Positions 31,266-42,500 are shown, numbered from the stretch's first letter. The stretch: DNA of 64,000 nucleotides from Perognathus longimembris pacificus (GCF_023159225.1 NC_063184.1:15985528-16049527); one strand, 5' to 3'. A program made the numbers and translations. Notes: generated from the letters alone by a model not told the origin.

Positions 31266-31632
31266 CAAGATGTTTGTTTGTTTTTTTTAATCAAGATTGT
31301 ATATGTTCTAGCTGCTATCACAATAGAGCCTGGTGGTTGTTTGTCCATGATTATTTCTCATTTTCTACATTACTAATAGAATGATTACTTTGTTAACAAT
31401 GATCACATTCTAGTAGTAAATACTAATAGTTTCCTCTAATTTATATTCACCAATAAAACAAAATGAATAACCATATTAGCCTTTGATCAATAAATGGAAT
31501 TAATGTATGTGAATAATGTAAACACTATTTTTTGCTGACCTGAATAACAAAAACTATTTATTTACTTTCCTTATTTGGTCTCCCTTTTCTTAAGAAATTT
31601 ATGAAATTTTTACATTTTATGAGTTAATTCTT
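31266..31632. other. Unassigned AT-rich sequence
   Basis: Nothing recognised. Confidence 0.45.
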
Positions 31633-31826
31633 TTGTCTGCCAGTCCTGGGCCTTGAACTAGGACTTGAGCACTGTCCCCGGCTTCTTTTTGCTCAAGGCT
31701 AGCATTCTACCACTTGAGCCACAGCATCACTTCTGGCTTTTTCTATGTATGTGGTGCTCAGGAATCAAATCCAGAGCCTCATGGATGCAAAGCAAGCACT
31801 CTATCACTAGGCCATATTCCGAGCCC
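31633..31826 (-). mobile_element. IDL-Geo SINE
   Basis: 'gccagtcctgggccttgaac' to 'ggccatattccgagccc'. It lacks a clear poly(T) tail. Confidence 0.87.
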
Positions 31827-31865
31827 TGAAATGTTTGCATTTTAAAAGCTGTTCTTTCTTTTCTT

Positions 31866-32091
31866 TTTTCCTTGGTGCCAGTCCTCGGGCTTAAGTACAG
31901 GGCCTGAGTGCTGTCCTTGAGCTTTTGAGCTCAAGCCACTTGAGCCTAAGCTTTACTTCTGACTTCGTTGGTGGTTAACTGGAGATAAGAATCTTATGGG
32001 CTTTCCTACTCAGGCTGGTTTCAAATTGTGATCCTCAGATCTCAGTTTCCTCAGGATTACAGTCATGAGCTGCAAGTGCCAGGCTTGAAAA
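31866..32091 (-). mobile_element. B1-Geo SINE
   Basis: 'ggtgccagtcctcgggctta', 'tggttaactggagataagaa' and 'tgagctgcaagtgccaggct'. Confidence 0.82.
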
Positions 32092-32128
32092 CTGGTTTTA
32101 ATTTTACTGATGAACAAATCCTTGAGCC

Positions 32129-32816
32129 TGTAATGGGGTCCCCCCAGGGAAGGGACCACAATGTAATGGGGCCTGAGCGGGTAATCCCCCATCCCTCCAA
32201 GAGTCTACCATTCAGAGACAGTCTCAAGTAAAAATATGGATTTATTGAGGAAGTAAGAAGTATACTGACTGCCCAGGGTCACGGCCCAGACTCGGGAGCT
32301 GGAACCACAACCATAAAAACCAGGCTGGCCGGCCAGGGCTGCAGACCAGACTTGGGAGCTGGGACTGCGCACCCTGGGCCACACTTGGGGTTGGGTTATA
32401 AAGGTAAATACCACATGGCCAAGCGTGCCACACCCAGGTGGCCAATAAGGTTACAACTCTTACAGCACATGCTAGGTCACACACAGGTGGCCAATGGAGC
32501 TACAATCTGCCTCATAGCAACTCTTTGAACCAACCTATCATGTTAGTTAGACTTGGCACACGGATTTGGCGGGGCTCACGTGATGCAGGCAGATTCGCCT
32601 ACTCATGGGAGGGCACAAGTTTAACTTTGAATGTTCCACTACTCAGGTGGTCAAGCAGTTTACACAATCTTATCACAGCGAAGGGGAACTTCCATGGATA
32701 GGGTGGGGAGATCTTAGTGAAGATGGAGTTGGCTCTCTTTAATCTGGGATGGAATCAATCTGACACACCCTCAAGAGCCAATGATGGCGCTAGCCAGATC
32801 TGACCTCCATATTACA
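32129..32816 (-). mobile_element. Solo LTR related to the 18.2 kb copy
   Basis: Minus strand from TGTAATATGG to ATTACA. Flanked by GAGCC (32124-32128) and GAGTC (32817-32821), a five-base duplication with one change. A TATA-like box (complement of 'ggttataaagg', about 32394-32404) and AATAAA (complement of 'tttatt', about 32240) are in LTR order. 'cacaggtggccaat'-like words repeat in tandem near 32430-32490, and the first 10 bases recur near 32160. Confidence 0.85.
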
Positions 32817-32821
32817 GAGTC

Positions 32822-33660
32822 ATATGGTAAGGATGAAATCCTTTTTCCTTATACATATGTCATGTCATCCTGACATTGCAAGCAGCTCACAGTCAGTAAG
32901 AATATTTAACCAGTCATATTTGCACGAACTCTGCCAAATTTCTTTTGATTAGTAAAGTAGCATGGAATTACTCTAGATTTTCTTTCTTTTCTATCTTGAT
33001 GGTAACAGTGGGTAACTACCATTCTAAGCCTTATTTTTGCCCCATTTGAAAAAGAAGCCCTCTTGTAATGTCATTTTGCATCAAAGCAATTGTGAAGAGT
33101 ACATATTTATTGGTTTATTGTATTTTATAATGCGTGTCGCTCTGATATTACAAATGGGCACAATGAAAGCAGCTGTTTATTTGGCTCACTACTGTCTTCT
33201 CTAATTACATTGCATAGGACCTGGCATATAAATCAGGAATTTATTCGCAATAGATTTCTTTTTAATTATTAAACAGATGCACTGAACTTTTTACATTCTG
33301 AGTGTGCTCAGGTTTTGTCTGGAAGGAAAGCGACTCTGGAATTTGGGTAAGGAAATGTGGAAAGGCTGTGGGTGACAAGGGCAGGCTTGCAGGAGAGCTA
33401 CTCCCAGAGATCCTACTTGCATGAGCACTGACGTGGGCTATTCTCAAGAGGATGGCTGCAGCCACTAGAAACTTCTGCAGATGATCTCAGCCTCCTGCTT
33501 TTAGCAGGTGATTCCTGGGAGAAGCATTGCCAGTTGAGGATCTGTGCCAACAATGATATTCTCTGCCAGCCAACAGCTGCTGCTAAGAAAAATGGCTTCG
33601 CTTCAAAGTCTTGTCAATGCTCCATTGGTGGACCGAAGCCTTGAGGATTACTGAGAGGGA
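32822..33660. other. Repeat-free stretch, candidate conserved element at about 33080-33260
   Basis: No transposon signature seen. 33080-33260 has balanced, non-repetitive AT-rich sequence with Oct/SOX/homeobox-like cores ('ttttgcatcaaagcaattgt', 'tctaattacattgcat'). No coding frame supports an exon. Confidence 0.35.
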
Positions 33661-33678
33661 TTCTGGGAAATGTAGTTT
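33661..33678 (-). promoter_or_regulatory. ZNF143/THAP11-like motif
   Basis: The minus strand reads AAACTACATTTCCCAGAA, a close match to the ACTACAwTTCCCAGAAtgC motif found in many vertebrate promoters. No CpG island or first exon accompanies it, so a promoter is not shown. Confidence 0.45.
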
Positions 33679-34689
33679 CTCAGTGTAGGCATGGCTGAGG
33701 GTGACAAACTGATAAAGGTCCAGTCATCCCACAGAGCTGTTGCGTTAGGACAGACTTCTCTGTTGTTAGCCTCTCTAAGGAGAGATTTTTCCAAAACATT
33801 TAGGTACTTATGTCAGAGTTAGGTAACCGAGCAAGACAGTCCTACTCCCATTCCACAGTGTAGCCTTGTTTCAGGGAAGTGGTGACTTGTCTACACTTCC
33901 CGGCTTCCTTTCTGTCTAAGTGAGACCATGTCACTTGTTCTTGCTTGATAGGAGTGATGTGCCTCTACTTGGACATAAAGCAGTTAAGAATGAGACACTC
34001 AGTTAAGCTTCTGTTTGTCTATTGTCTGAAGATCAGGAAGTTTGGACTGGGCTTTGTGTATGAGAATTAAAACGTAGGGGTTGCTTGTCATCATGGCTGG
34101 CCAGCTCCACGTGCTTAAGATATATTTGCTAATAAGTAAGTGAAATCGAAAGGCTTGCCAGGCCTGCTGTACAGGCCACTGATCCTTGCTCAAGGGTGAG
34201 TGTCCTGTGGGCAGCGTCCATCCCAGGACTCCTGTGGACTCCTGACTGCTTCCTTCTCTAGTTGCCTGCATACGCCTCAGGCGTTGTTCAACAAAGATAG
34301 TGTGGCGATTAAGTAAAAAGACCTTCCATTGTTAAGTATTAAAAACTCCTAATAACTCCTAAATATTAAAAACTCAAAATGTTGTAGAAAAATAAAGCAT
34401 GAGTTAACATAGGTGCCTTTGCTTGGTGTCAGTCGTGTTCTTGATTAAAACCCAGAACTCTTGTTAGTGTTTTCAGAGGTTTAATAGGACCTATTTAACC
34501 AACTGGGGATAAGCCAGGAGCCAGAGATATACTTGGAACTTCCCTCTAATTGTGTGGCAAGATCAGCCATTGGGCATTCGCCAAGTGATTGTTGTGATAT
34601 GCTTTAGATCCTTTTACTAAACTACTTTGATCTTAGCAGCATAGATGAAAAAGATAACAGACAACATGCTAACCACTATATGAAGAGCT
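33679..34689. other. Unassigned sequence
   Basis: No gene or confident repeat. Confidence 0.4.
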
Positions 34690-34805
34690 CTTGTTCACTT
34701 TCACTACAACTTTATTAGTCCCACATACAGCAACTTATTGCTTTTCTATTACAATTTTACTCATGAGGAAATCATTCCTAAGAGACATTTAGGCCATACA
34801 GCCAT
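34690..34805 (+). mobile_element. Possible MIR fragment
   Basis: 'cactacaactttattagtcc' then 'ttactcatgaggaaatcatt' resembles the central MIR region. Confidence 0.45.
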
Positions 34806-34811
34806 ACAGCA

Positions 34812-34945
34812 TTTTTAAAAATCCAATTGTTATTATAAAGGTGATGCACAGAAGGGTTATAGTTACGTAAATCAGGTAAAGAGTACCTTTTTGGATGAAT
34901 TTCTTTTTGGACGATGTCACCTCTTCCTTCACCACACAGCATTTA
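34812..34945 (-). mobile_element. L1 3'UTR fragment
   Basis: 'ttgttattataaaggtgatg', 'gggttatagttacgtaaatc' and 'ggacgatgtcacctcttcct'. Confidence 0.8.
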
Positions 34946-34989
34946 AAAATTTTTCTTTAATTTATAAAATAGTTCTAACCCAAATCCCA

Positions 34990-35122
34990 GTGAAACTTTT
35001 ATCTCCAATTAACCACTTAATAACTGTAAGTAGTGGTTTAGAGCGGTAGAGTGCTAGCTTTGAGCAAAAGAGTTCAGGGACAGGTCCAGGCTCTGCGTTC
35101 AAGCCTCACAACTGACAAAAAA
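34990..35122 (+). mobile_element. B1-Geo SINE, 3' half only
   Basis: Starts in the linker 'tatctccaattaaccactta', then Geo 'gagcggtagagtgctagctt', and ends in an A tail. Confidence 0.82.
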
Positions 35123-35347
35123 ATAATAATTTATGCATTTGTTGTTAAAGTCAGAAATAATACAGCAAGAAGGGAATTTTTACATACCCTTTTCTCAGGT
35201 GGGTGTTGGGTCATTTTCTTTCCTAACTGCTCTACAAAAATTCTTCATATATTCAATAAGAAACCTCTCACCTTGAAAGTCATATATTTATACTCATTTC
35301 CCCAATTGTACTGTACAACTAGCACAGTACTTTATAGAATCTTTCCT
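35123..35347. other. Unassigned sequence
   Basis: Nothing recognised. Confidence 0.45.
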
Positions 35348-35363
35348 TTAAAACCATTGTCTT

Positions 35364-35568
35364 TTTTTTTTTTTTAGGTGGGGCTTGAACTCAGGGCCTG
35401 AGCACTGTTCCTGGCTTCCCTGGCTTCTTTTTGCTCAAGGCTAGCACTCGGCGACTTGAGCCACAGCACCACTTCTGGCTTTTTCTATATATGTGGTGCT
35501 GAGGAATCGAACCCAGGGCTTCATGTATACGAGACGAGGACTTTACCACTAGGCCATATTCCCAGCCC
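35364..35568 (-). mobile_element. IDL-Geo SINE with target duplication
   Basis: AAAACCATTGTCTTT lies on both sides (about 35349 and 35570). The tail is about 14 thymines. 'ctggcttccctggcttc' shows an internal eight-to-nine-base duplication. Confidence 0.9.
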
Positions 35569-35889
35569 TAAAACCATTGTCTTTAAAACCAGAGATCAGA
35601 AGATTTTTTTTCCTGTTCTCCATGTCTTTAATACCAAGAGTAGTTATCATTTGCGTTCTCAACTATCTAAGATTTTTTTTTTAAAGCATTATTAGTGGAA
35701 TTTTTTGATCATGCTGGTGTCAATGGTATATTTATGAATACTTCTCATGTCAAGCTCACAAACAACAACAACAAAAATCTGAATAAAATTAGCTTTCCAT
35801 ATGGGATATAAGCAAACCATGTCTCTGTCTTGTGCTGTGGTATTACTGCCTGTGGTGCTGTGAATGGAATTGCTGTCATTATTTTTCTT
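35569..35889. other. Unassigned sequence
   Basis: Nothing recognised. Confidence 0.45.
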
Positions 35890-36230
35890 GTTGCCACAAT
35901 TATTTATTGGGTGCCTGTTAGTTCTACTCACTATGTTAGGTATTTACATACAAGCTTACTGACCTTTAAAATAACCCTCGACAACAGGATATGGTGGTAC
36001 ATGCCTGTAATGCAAGCCTTCAGGAGGCTGAAGCCAGATTGCAAGTTCCAGCCAGCCTGTGATATACATAGAGACACCCTGTCTGAAAAATAAATGACAA
36101 AATAACTCTGAAAAGTAGATACTTTCAGCCTTATTTTATGGGCAAACAAGCAGAGGCCAAGGAAAGTTTAAAATCTTCACCATGATAGAGGGCTAGTTAG
36201 TGTCAGAGATCAAATTTGAACATGATTTGA
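35890..36230 (+). mobile_element. MIR SINE split by a B1
   Basis: The left piece 'attgggtgcctgttagttct' and the right piece 'cagaggccaaggaaagttta' follow MIR order. The B1 at 35985-36100 interrupts them. Confidence 0.6.
35985..36102 (+). mobile_element. B1 SINE in the MIR
   Basis: 'gatatggtggtacatgcctg', 'aggaggctgaagccagattg' and 'gacaccctgtctgaaaaata'. 'aaaataac(c/t)ct' flanks it as a duplication with one change. Confidence 0.85.
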
Positions 36231-36764
36231 AATTGTACCATCACCCTTCATTACAGCACGGTGCATCTCCTAGCTCATTCGTAAAGACGTATTGGAAACA
36301 TACAGTAATGTATTTATCCAGAATGCAAAAAACTGACCAATCATGTATTTAAGGGACGCAGTATAATACAGGCTTCCAAACATACAGAGCCTCCTTTTTT
36401 ATTCTTTTCTGGGCCCAACTGGTTAATAATGCCTAAGCCATACTTGAGGAGATAGCACCCACTAGTTACTAACCAGGTGAGTGCTGTCTTACAGCCCCCT
36501 CCCCACCCCAGGGTGTTCCAGGCATTTAACTTCCTAATGTGGGCTTTGTTTGGAAGAGGTGTTGTCTTGGGCAGGAGGAAAGGAAAACCAGCAGACATGA
36601 CAGCAAGCTTAGCAGACAGGATAGGGGTGAGCCAAGTTTACTTTAGCTCTTGGGGTTCCTGAGGACTGGTAAAGAAAGATTAGAGCATCTACCTCTAATA
36701 ACAGATAGTGTTGATCCCACAAGCATTACTGTTTTATTTCTACAATTTTATTATTTTATTTATT
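36231..36764. other. Unassigned sequence
   Basis: Nothing recognised. Confidence 0.45.
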
Positions 36765-36987
36765 TTTTCAGTTGTGGGGCTTGTACTCAGGGCCTGGGCA
36801 CTGTCCCTGAGCTCTTTTTATGCTAAAAGCTATCTAACATTCTACCACTGTAGCTTCAGTGCCACTTGTGGTTTTCTGGAGGAGATGAATCTCATGGACT
36901 TTCTTGCCTGGGCTGGCTTTGATCCATGATCCTCGGATCTCAGCCTTCTGAGCTGGAATCACAGAAGTGAACTACCAGCACCCAGCT
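36765..36987 (-). mobile_element. B1-Geo SINE
   Basis: 'cagttgtggggcttgtactc', 'ttgcctgggctggctttgat' and 'agtgaactaccagcacccag'. Confidence 0.85.
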
Positions 36988-37437
36988 TATTTCTACAATT
37001 GCAATGGGACAGTAAAGGAGAAACAACTTGAAGAGAAAAAGGGAGGTTGGCACAATAAAATTCGAAGGTTTATTTTTAGGTTGAAGTATGACTTTTATTT
37101 ACCACTGGGTGGGGAAATTTTTACTTATTACATCACTGTCAAAACTCTGCCCCAAATCCCCAGCTGCTGTTAATTTGTTCCTCATTCAGAAAGCCTCTGC
37201 CCTGCAGGTGATCTGCCTTAGCATCTGAGCGGGGCACTACAATTCCCTGTATAGAAATCACCTGGGAGGCTTTACCAGCCTTGCTCTGGAGGGGTCTTTC
37301 AGGATATTCTTATTTAATTGTTTGGAGCCTAAGCACCTCTTGGGTATGCCCAACATTTAGTGAGCCAAAAGAGGTCCTTTCCTGCGTGTGCCTTTCCTGT
37401 TTGCTAGTATCCTTTGCTTTGTCAGGTGAGGTAGTTA
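36988..37437. other. Unassigned sequence
   Basis: Nothing recognised. Confidence 0.45.
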
Positions 37438-37452
37438 TAACAGCTATTTTTT

Positions 37453-39349
37453 TTGTTTGAAATAGCTTTTTTATTGTTATTGTTAAGGTGTTATACCGAA
37501 AAGCTACTGTTTCATAAGTCAGGGAATGAGTACATTTCTTTTGGGGCAATGCCACCCCTTCCCTTGCATTCTACCCAGTTTCCCCCTCCTGCCCCTGCTC
37601 ACAAGTTGCCTAGTTCATTTTCCACATACTATCTAGTGAGTACCCTGACTGCATTTGTTCATCCATCATCCCGCCATTGCTGCACCCCCACCTTGTCCAC
37701 CTCAAAAGGCAGATAAAAGAATAAAGAAGACAACAAAAAATTAAAAGTGAAAATAACACCATCTCTACCAAAGCAGCAGCAGCAACAACAGAAAACCCCT
37801 TGTTTCCATTTCCTGGAATTGTTTCTAATAAATAGTATTTTAAATGTCCCAGGGTGCTGTGTCTTTGGTTTCCTCCCCTAAGAGTTTCCTCCTTTAGCCT
37901 CACTGTTTCTGTGTGAGTCCTGTATAATTTATCTTGTCCATTGTATTTTAGATCTACCTTCCACATATGAGAGAAAATACAAGCACTTTGTCTTTCAGAG
38001 CCTAGCTTACCTCACTTAACATGATTTGTTCTAGGTCCATCTATTTCCCTACAAATGACATCATATTCTTCTTAATGGATAAGTAAAATTCCATTAAGTA
38101 TAGGTACCAGTTTTTTTTTAATCCACTCATCTGTTGTAGGGCATCAGGGCTGTTTCCATAACCTGGCTATTGTGAATAGTGCAGCAATGAACATGGACGT
38201 GCAAGTGTCTTTGTGGTATCCTGGATTGGGATATTCTGGGCAGATGCCGAGGAGTTGTATGGCTGGGTGGTGGGGAAGATCTATGTTTAGTTTTTTGAGG
38301 AACCTCCAGACCACCATCCAGAGTGGTTGTACTAGTTTACATTCCTACCAGCAGTGCAGTAGAATTCCTCCCCCTGCCCCCACATCCCCACCAGCATTTG
38401 TAGTTTGAATCCAAGATGTTGGCCAATTTAACTGGGGTAAAATGGAATCTTAGTGTTGTTTTGATTTGCATTTCCTTTATGGCCAGGGATGTTGAGTATT
38501 TCTTTGCCATTCTTACCTCTTCTTCTGAAGAGTCCCTCTTTAGCTCCTTTGTCCATTTTGCCATTGGTTTATTAGCTTTTCCAGGGGTTAGTTTCTTTGA
38601 GCTCCTTGTGTATTTTTGATATTAGGCCTTTATCTGATGTATTTCAGGTTGTTTTTTTTTTTTTTTTTGTCACTCCTGGGGCTTTAACTGAGGGCCTGAG
38701 CACTGTCCTTGGCTTCTTTTTGCTCAAGGCTAGCACTCTACCACTTGAGCCACAGCACCACTTCTGGCTTTTTCCAGCACCACATATGGTGCTGAGGAAT
38801 CCAACCCAGGGCTTCATGTATACAAGACGAGTACTTTACCACTAAGCCATATTCCCAGCCCCTGTCTGATGTACTTTTGAAAAACATCTTCTCTGAGTCT
38901 GTTGGCTTTCTAGTTCAGGAACTAGGTCCTTTGCTGTGCAGAAACTTTTTGTTTTAATATAATCCCACTTGTCAAGTCTCTCTTCTATCTGTTGTGTCCC
39001 TAGGGCTCTCTTCAAAACTGTTCTGTCTATGCCTATAACTTCTACTGTTTCTTGTACTCCCTCTTGCAGTGATTTCAAAGTTTCAGGTCTGATATTGAGG
39101 TCTTTGATCCATTTTGGAGTTGATATTAGTGCATGGTAACAGATAAGGATCTACTTTTAGGTTTCTGCATAAGGATGTTCAGTTTTCCCAAGACCAACTG
39201 TTGAAAAGGCTTTTTCCCTCTACCATATATCTTTGGCTACCTTATCAAATAGCAAGTGTGTGTTATTTATTTACCTAATATTTATTTCTGGGTCTTCTAG
39301 TCTGTTCCATTGATCTTTGGGTCTGTTTTTCATGTCAGTACCAAACTTG
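37453..39349 (-). mobile_element. 5'-truncated L1 with target duplication
   Basis: TAACAGCTATTTTTT at 37438-37452 and 39350-39364 is a 15-base target duplication. Minus-strand reading gives ORF2 C-terminal protein remnants (LDKWDYIKTKSFCTAK, 39078-38842; LAIKEMQIKTTLRFHF, 38564-38337) and then the 3'UTR. Stops and frame changes break it. About 1.7 kb of L1 remains once the nested SINE is removed. Confidence 0.92.
38649..38862 (-). mobile_element. IDL-Geo SINE nested in the L1
   Basis: Tail of about 18 T, then 'cactcctggggctttaactg' to 'ccatattcccagcccc'. 'ctgatgta' occurs on both sides (about 38632 and 38866). A duplicated 'ccagcaccacatatg' marks a small internal rearrangement. Confidence 0.9.
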
Positions 39350-39469
39350 TAACAGCTATTTTTTAGCCAAAAAGGTTCAGTGGAACTGCAAACCGAAGAG
39401 GAGTAGGGGACGGATGAGGAGGGGGTGTGCTGATGTTGGGGACATGGCAGACTTACCAGGAAGTAGCTA

Positions 39470-39710
39470 GTTGCAGATAGCTCATGCCTGTAATCCTTGC
39501 TACTACGGAGGCTGAGATCTGAGGATTGACATTCAAAGCCAGCTTAGGGAGAAAAAAAATCTATGGAATTTTTTAAAATCTCCAATGAACCAGGAAAAAG
39601 CCAGAAGTGAAGGTGTGGTGGAAGTGGTAGAGAGCCAGTCTTGAGTAAAAACCCGAGCAAAAAAACCTCAGGGACAGTGTGAAGCCCTGAGTTCAAGACT
39701 CAATAATGGC
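39470..39710 (+). mobile_element. B1-Geo SINE
   Basis: 'gctcatgcctgtaatccttg', the linker 'aaatctccaatgaacc' and the Geo end 'ccctgagttcaagactcaat'. Confidence 0.85.
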
Positions 39711-40249
39711 CTGCATGTACCCTCCAACCCCTCCCCCACCCCCACACACAGAGGACTTGGACAGTGGGGCACAGTTTTAAGAGAAAAGTACCTCATCACC
39801 TAAGTATTCTATGCTTCCTCTCCACTTGGGAAGGAACATTCTCTGCCTCAAGTGGGATGTGTGTCCACATAGAAAACTTGCGAAGGTGACAGCAGATGAG
39901 AGGAGCGGGGCTGGGTACAGGGCTTGGGCATGCAGAGTGCAACAGTATGGAAAGTAAGTCCCTCTTTCCTGCCAAAAGGAGCAGAACAGGTGAGAAAAAT
40001 GGAAACAAGCAGTTCAAAACTACACCAAGCCCTCAAGCTCATTTCTTCCATGCTTTTACACTATTCTTTTGCTAACTTACCTGTCATGGAAGTTGAGATT
40101 GATGTTTCACAGTAGGAAAAAGGGCTCTTTTGGGAGTAGGGAGGTGGGATAGGATGAAGGACAGAGGGAACTCACCAAGTCCTAAGACAGACCGAGGAGT
40201 CTCTAATCACATCTATAAATGTTCACATTTGAAAACAGAAAAGTGGGTG

Positions 40250-40250
<1 letters not shown>
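39711..40250. other. Unassigned sequence
   Basis: A C-rich run near 39720-39750. No gene. Confidence 0.45.

Positions 40251-40292
<42 letters not shown>
40251..40292. repeat. (CA)n microsatellite
   Basis: About 21 CA units. Confidence 0.98.
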
Positions 40293-40295
<3 letters not shown>

Positions 40296-40399
40296 GTTTT
40301 TCCTTTACAAATTAACCTATAAGTGTTTTGATGAACTTCACAATCGTCTTATCATTCTTATATGTTTACACAATGGTGGCCAAGAGTCCACTATTGATG

Positions 40400-40900
40400 T
40401 ATTAGTCAGATTTTTTTACCGCATAGTGACCTAATAACTGACATAAACAACTTAAGAGGAGTTTCCTGGGGAGGGCAGGTTCAAGATTTGTTGTTTAGAT
40501 GGTTTAGGTCATGGCTGTTTGGCTTCATGCTCTTGGGCAGAGCATCATGAACATAGGAGCATTTGGTACAGGAGGCTGTCCACCAATGGTAGAGAGGAAA
40601 CAAGAGAACTTACATCAAAGAAGACAGGAAGCAGGAACAAGGAGGGGCCAAGGCAAGACTTGGTAACCTACTTCCTCCAACCAGGTCACAACTTCCACAG
40701 TTCTATCACCTCCCAATAACATTATTCAAGTTTTGACTGCACCAATGGATGAAGCCAATCGGAACCCTCCTGCTTGTTCTGGCTCTGGAAACATCTGCAC
40801 AAACAAACTCAGAGGTGTGTGTTACTAATCTTTTAGGTGTTTCTCAATTCAATCAAGTTGGCAAGCAAGACTAACTCATTATAATTGACTATTCAATAGT
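40400..40900 (-). mobile_element. Old dispersed repeat, inverted copy of the 13.8/17.0 kb element
   Basis: On the minus strand 'ttggaggaagtaggttac' matches 17174-17192, and 'aagttgtttatgtcag' corresponds to 'aagttgcttctcttac' near 17440. It starts near 'tattagtcagatt'. The family is unassigned. Confidence 0.55.
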
Positions 40901-41004
40901 GTACCTTCTAATATCCCTTCCCTTCCTGTTGGAAATGTCCTTGTGACCTAGTTCTGGCCAATTACACACACACAAATACATATAGGGGTGAGGGAAATAC
41001 ATTG

Positions 41005-41213
41005 TTGTTGTTGTTGTTTTTTTGACAGTTCTGGGGCTTGAACTCAGGGTCTGGACACTGTTTCTGACCTTCTTTTGCTTAAGGCTAGCACTCTACCACT
41101 TGAATGACAGTACCACTTCTGACTTTTTCCGTTATGTAGTACTGAGGAATTAAACCCAGGATTTCATGCATTCTAGGCAAGCACTCTACCACTAAGCCAC
41201 ATTCCCAGTCCTG
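41005..41213 (-). mobile_element. IDL-Geo SINE
   Basis: 'gacagttctggggcttgaac' to 'ccacattcccagtcc', preceded by a (GTT)n run of five units at about 41005-41020. Confidence 0.87.
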
Positions 41214-41234
41214 ATCTTCTTCTGCTGCTTTTAT

Positions 41235-41575
41235 TTACTTATTTATTTTTTTTTTCACTAAGACTCAAATTCGATATCTGACATTTTTATCATTATTTTA
41301 TTTTTATTTTTATTTTTTGCCAGTCCTGGGCCTTGGACTCAGGGCCTGAGCACTGTCCCTGGCTTCTCTTTGCTCAAGGCTAGCACTCTGCCACTTGAGC
41401 CACAGCGCCACTTCTGACTGTTTTCTATATATGTGGTGCTGAGGAATTGAACCCAGGACTTTATGTATATGAGTCAAGCACTCTTGCCACTAGGCCATAT
41501 TCCCAGCCCAATATCTGACATTTTTAATCGTTGGCAGGTGACCTTTCACCTGAGCCACGCCTCCAACCCCCATAG
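41235..41575 (-). mobile_element. Old ID-type SINE split by IDL-Geo
   Basis: Left 'cactaagactcaaattcga' and right 'cctgagccacgcctccaacc' look like the two ends of one reverse ID-like element. Weak without the middle. Confidence 0.5.
41290..41510 (-). mobile_element. IDL-Geo SINE with target duplication
   Basis: ATATCTGACATTTTTA at 41274-41289 and 41511-41526, 16 bases and exact. Tail of TTTTA-type units. Confidence 0.93.
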
Positions 41576-41979
41576 CTTGGTCTTTAAGGAAAATGTCCTA
41601 GTCTATAGAAGCAAATCAACAATCAGATTCAGAGCTGACTTTGAATAAATATTCTGTGACTTTTTAATTGACTTTTCATTTCTGGTCTTGTGTGTTATCA
41701 TTCTCTCTAGTTCTATTATGAGCCTTTGATTTCCCTGGCAGTGATATAGGTGTTAGCTATACGTTCCTTATGCCCTCTGTATGCTCATCACTTACTGGGC
41801 ACATTTGTATTTGCTTCTATTTTTCATATAGTGTGAGTCCTTCCTTGGTGATTGTTGTACTCTTCCTTTTAGAACTTAAAATGTTTAGTTGGGTGAATTC
41901 AGTTAATTGGCCTGTCATTTGTCGGGCTATTCCTAGAGCAGTCATCTGTATATTTGTGTGCACGCACACACACATGCGC
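41576..41979. other. Unassigned sequence
   Basis: Nothing recognised. It ends in a short CA run near 41960-41975. Confidence 0.45.
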
Positions 41980-42500
41980 TAGTACTGGGGTTTGAACTCA
42001 GGGCTTTAGCACGATCCCTGAGCTTTTCTTCTTTTTTTTTTTTCTCAAATTTTTATTATCAAACTGATGTACAGAGAGGTTACAGTTTCATACATTAGGC
42101 ATTGGATACATTTCTTGTACTGTTTGTTACCTTGTCCCTCATAACCCCCTCCCTCCTCCCCCTTACCCTTTCCCCCCCTGAGGTGTTCAGTTCACTTATG
42201 TTTTGCAAATATTGCTTTTGTAGTTGTTTGTCTTTTTTTACCCTTTGTCTCTCAATTTTGGTATTCCCTTTCAATTTCCTAGTTCCAATACCAGTATACT
42301 GAGCTTTTCTTCTTACAGCTAGTATTCTACCACTTGAGGTACAGCTCCACTTCTATTTTTGTTATTGTTGTTTTTATTTGTGGTGGTAGTTAATTGGAGC
42401 TAAGAGTCTCAAAGACTTTCCTGACTGGGCTGGCTTTGATCTGTGATCTTCAGATCTTAGCCTCTTGAGTAGCTAGGATTATAGGTATGGCATTGGGCAG
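41980..42500 (-). mobile_element. B1-Geo SINE split by an L1 3' end
   Basis: The Geo end 'tactggggtttgaactcagg' lies left of the L1. 'cttacagctagtattctacc' and the 7SL end 'agctaggattataggtatgg' lie right of it. Confidence 0.85.
42034..42299 (-). mobile_element. Very short L1 3' end with target duplication
   Basis: TGAGCTTTTCTTCTT at 42019-42033 and 42300-42314 is exact. The 266-base insert is only L1 3'UTR and poly(T), of the same subfamily as 19960-20296. Confidence 0.93.
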
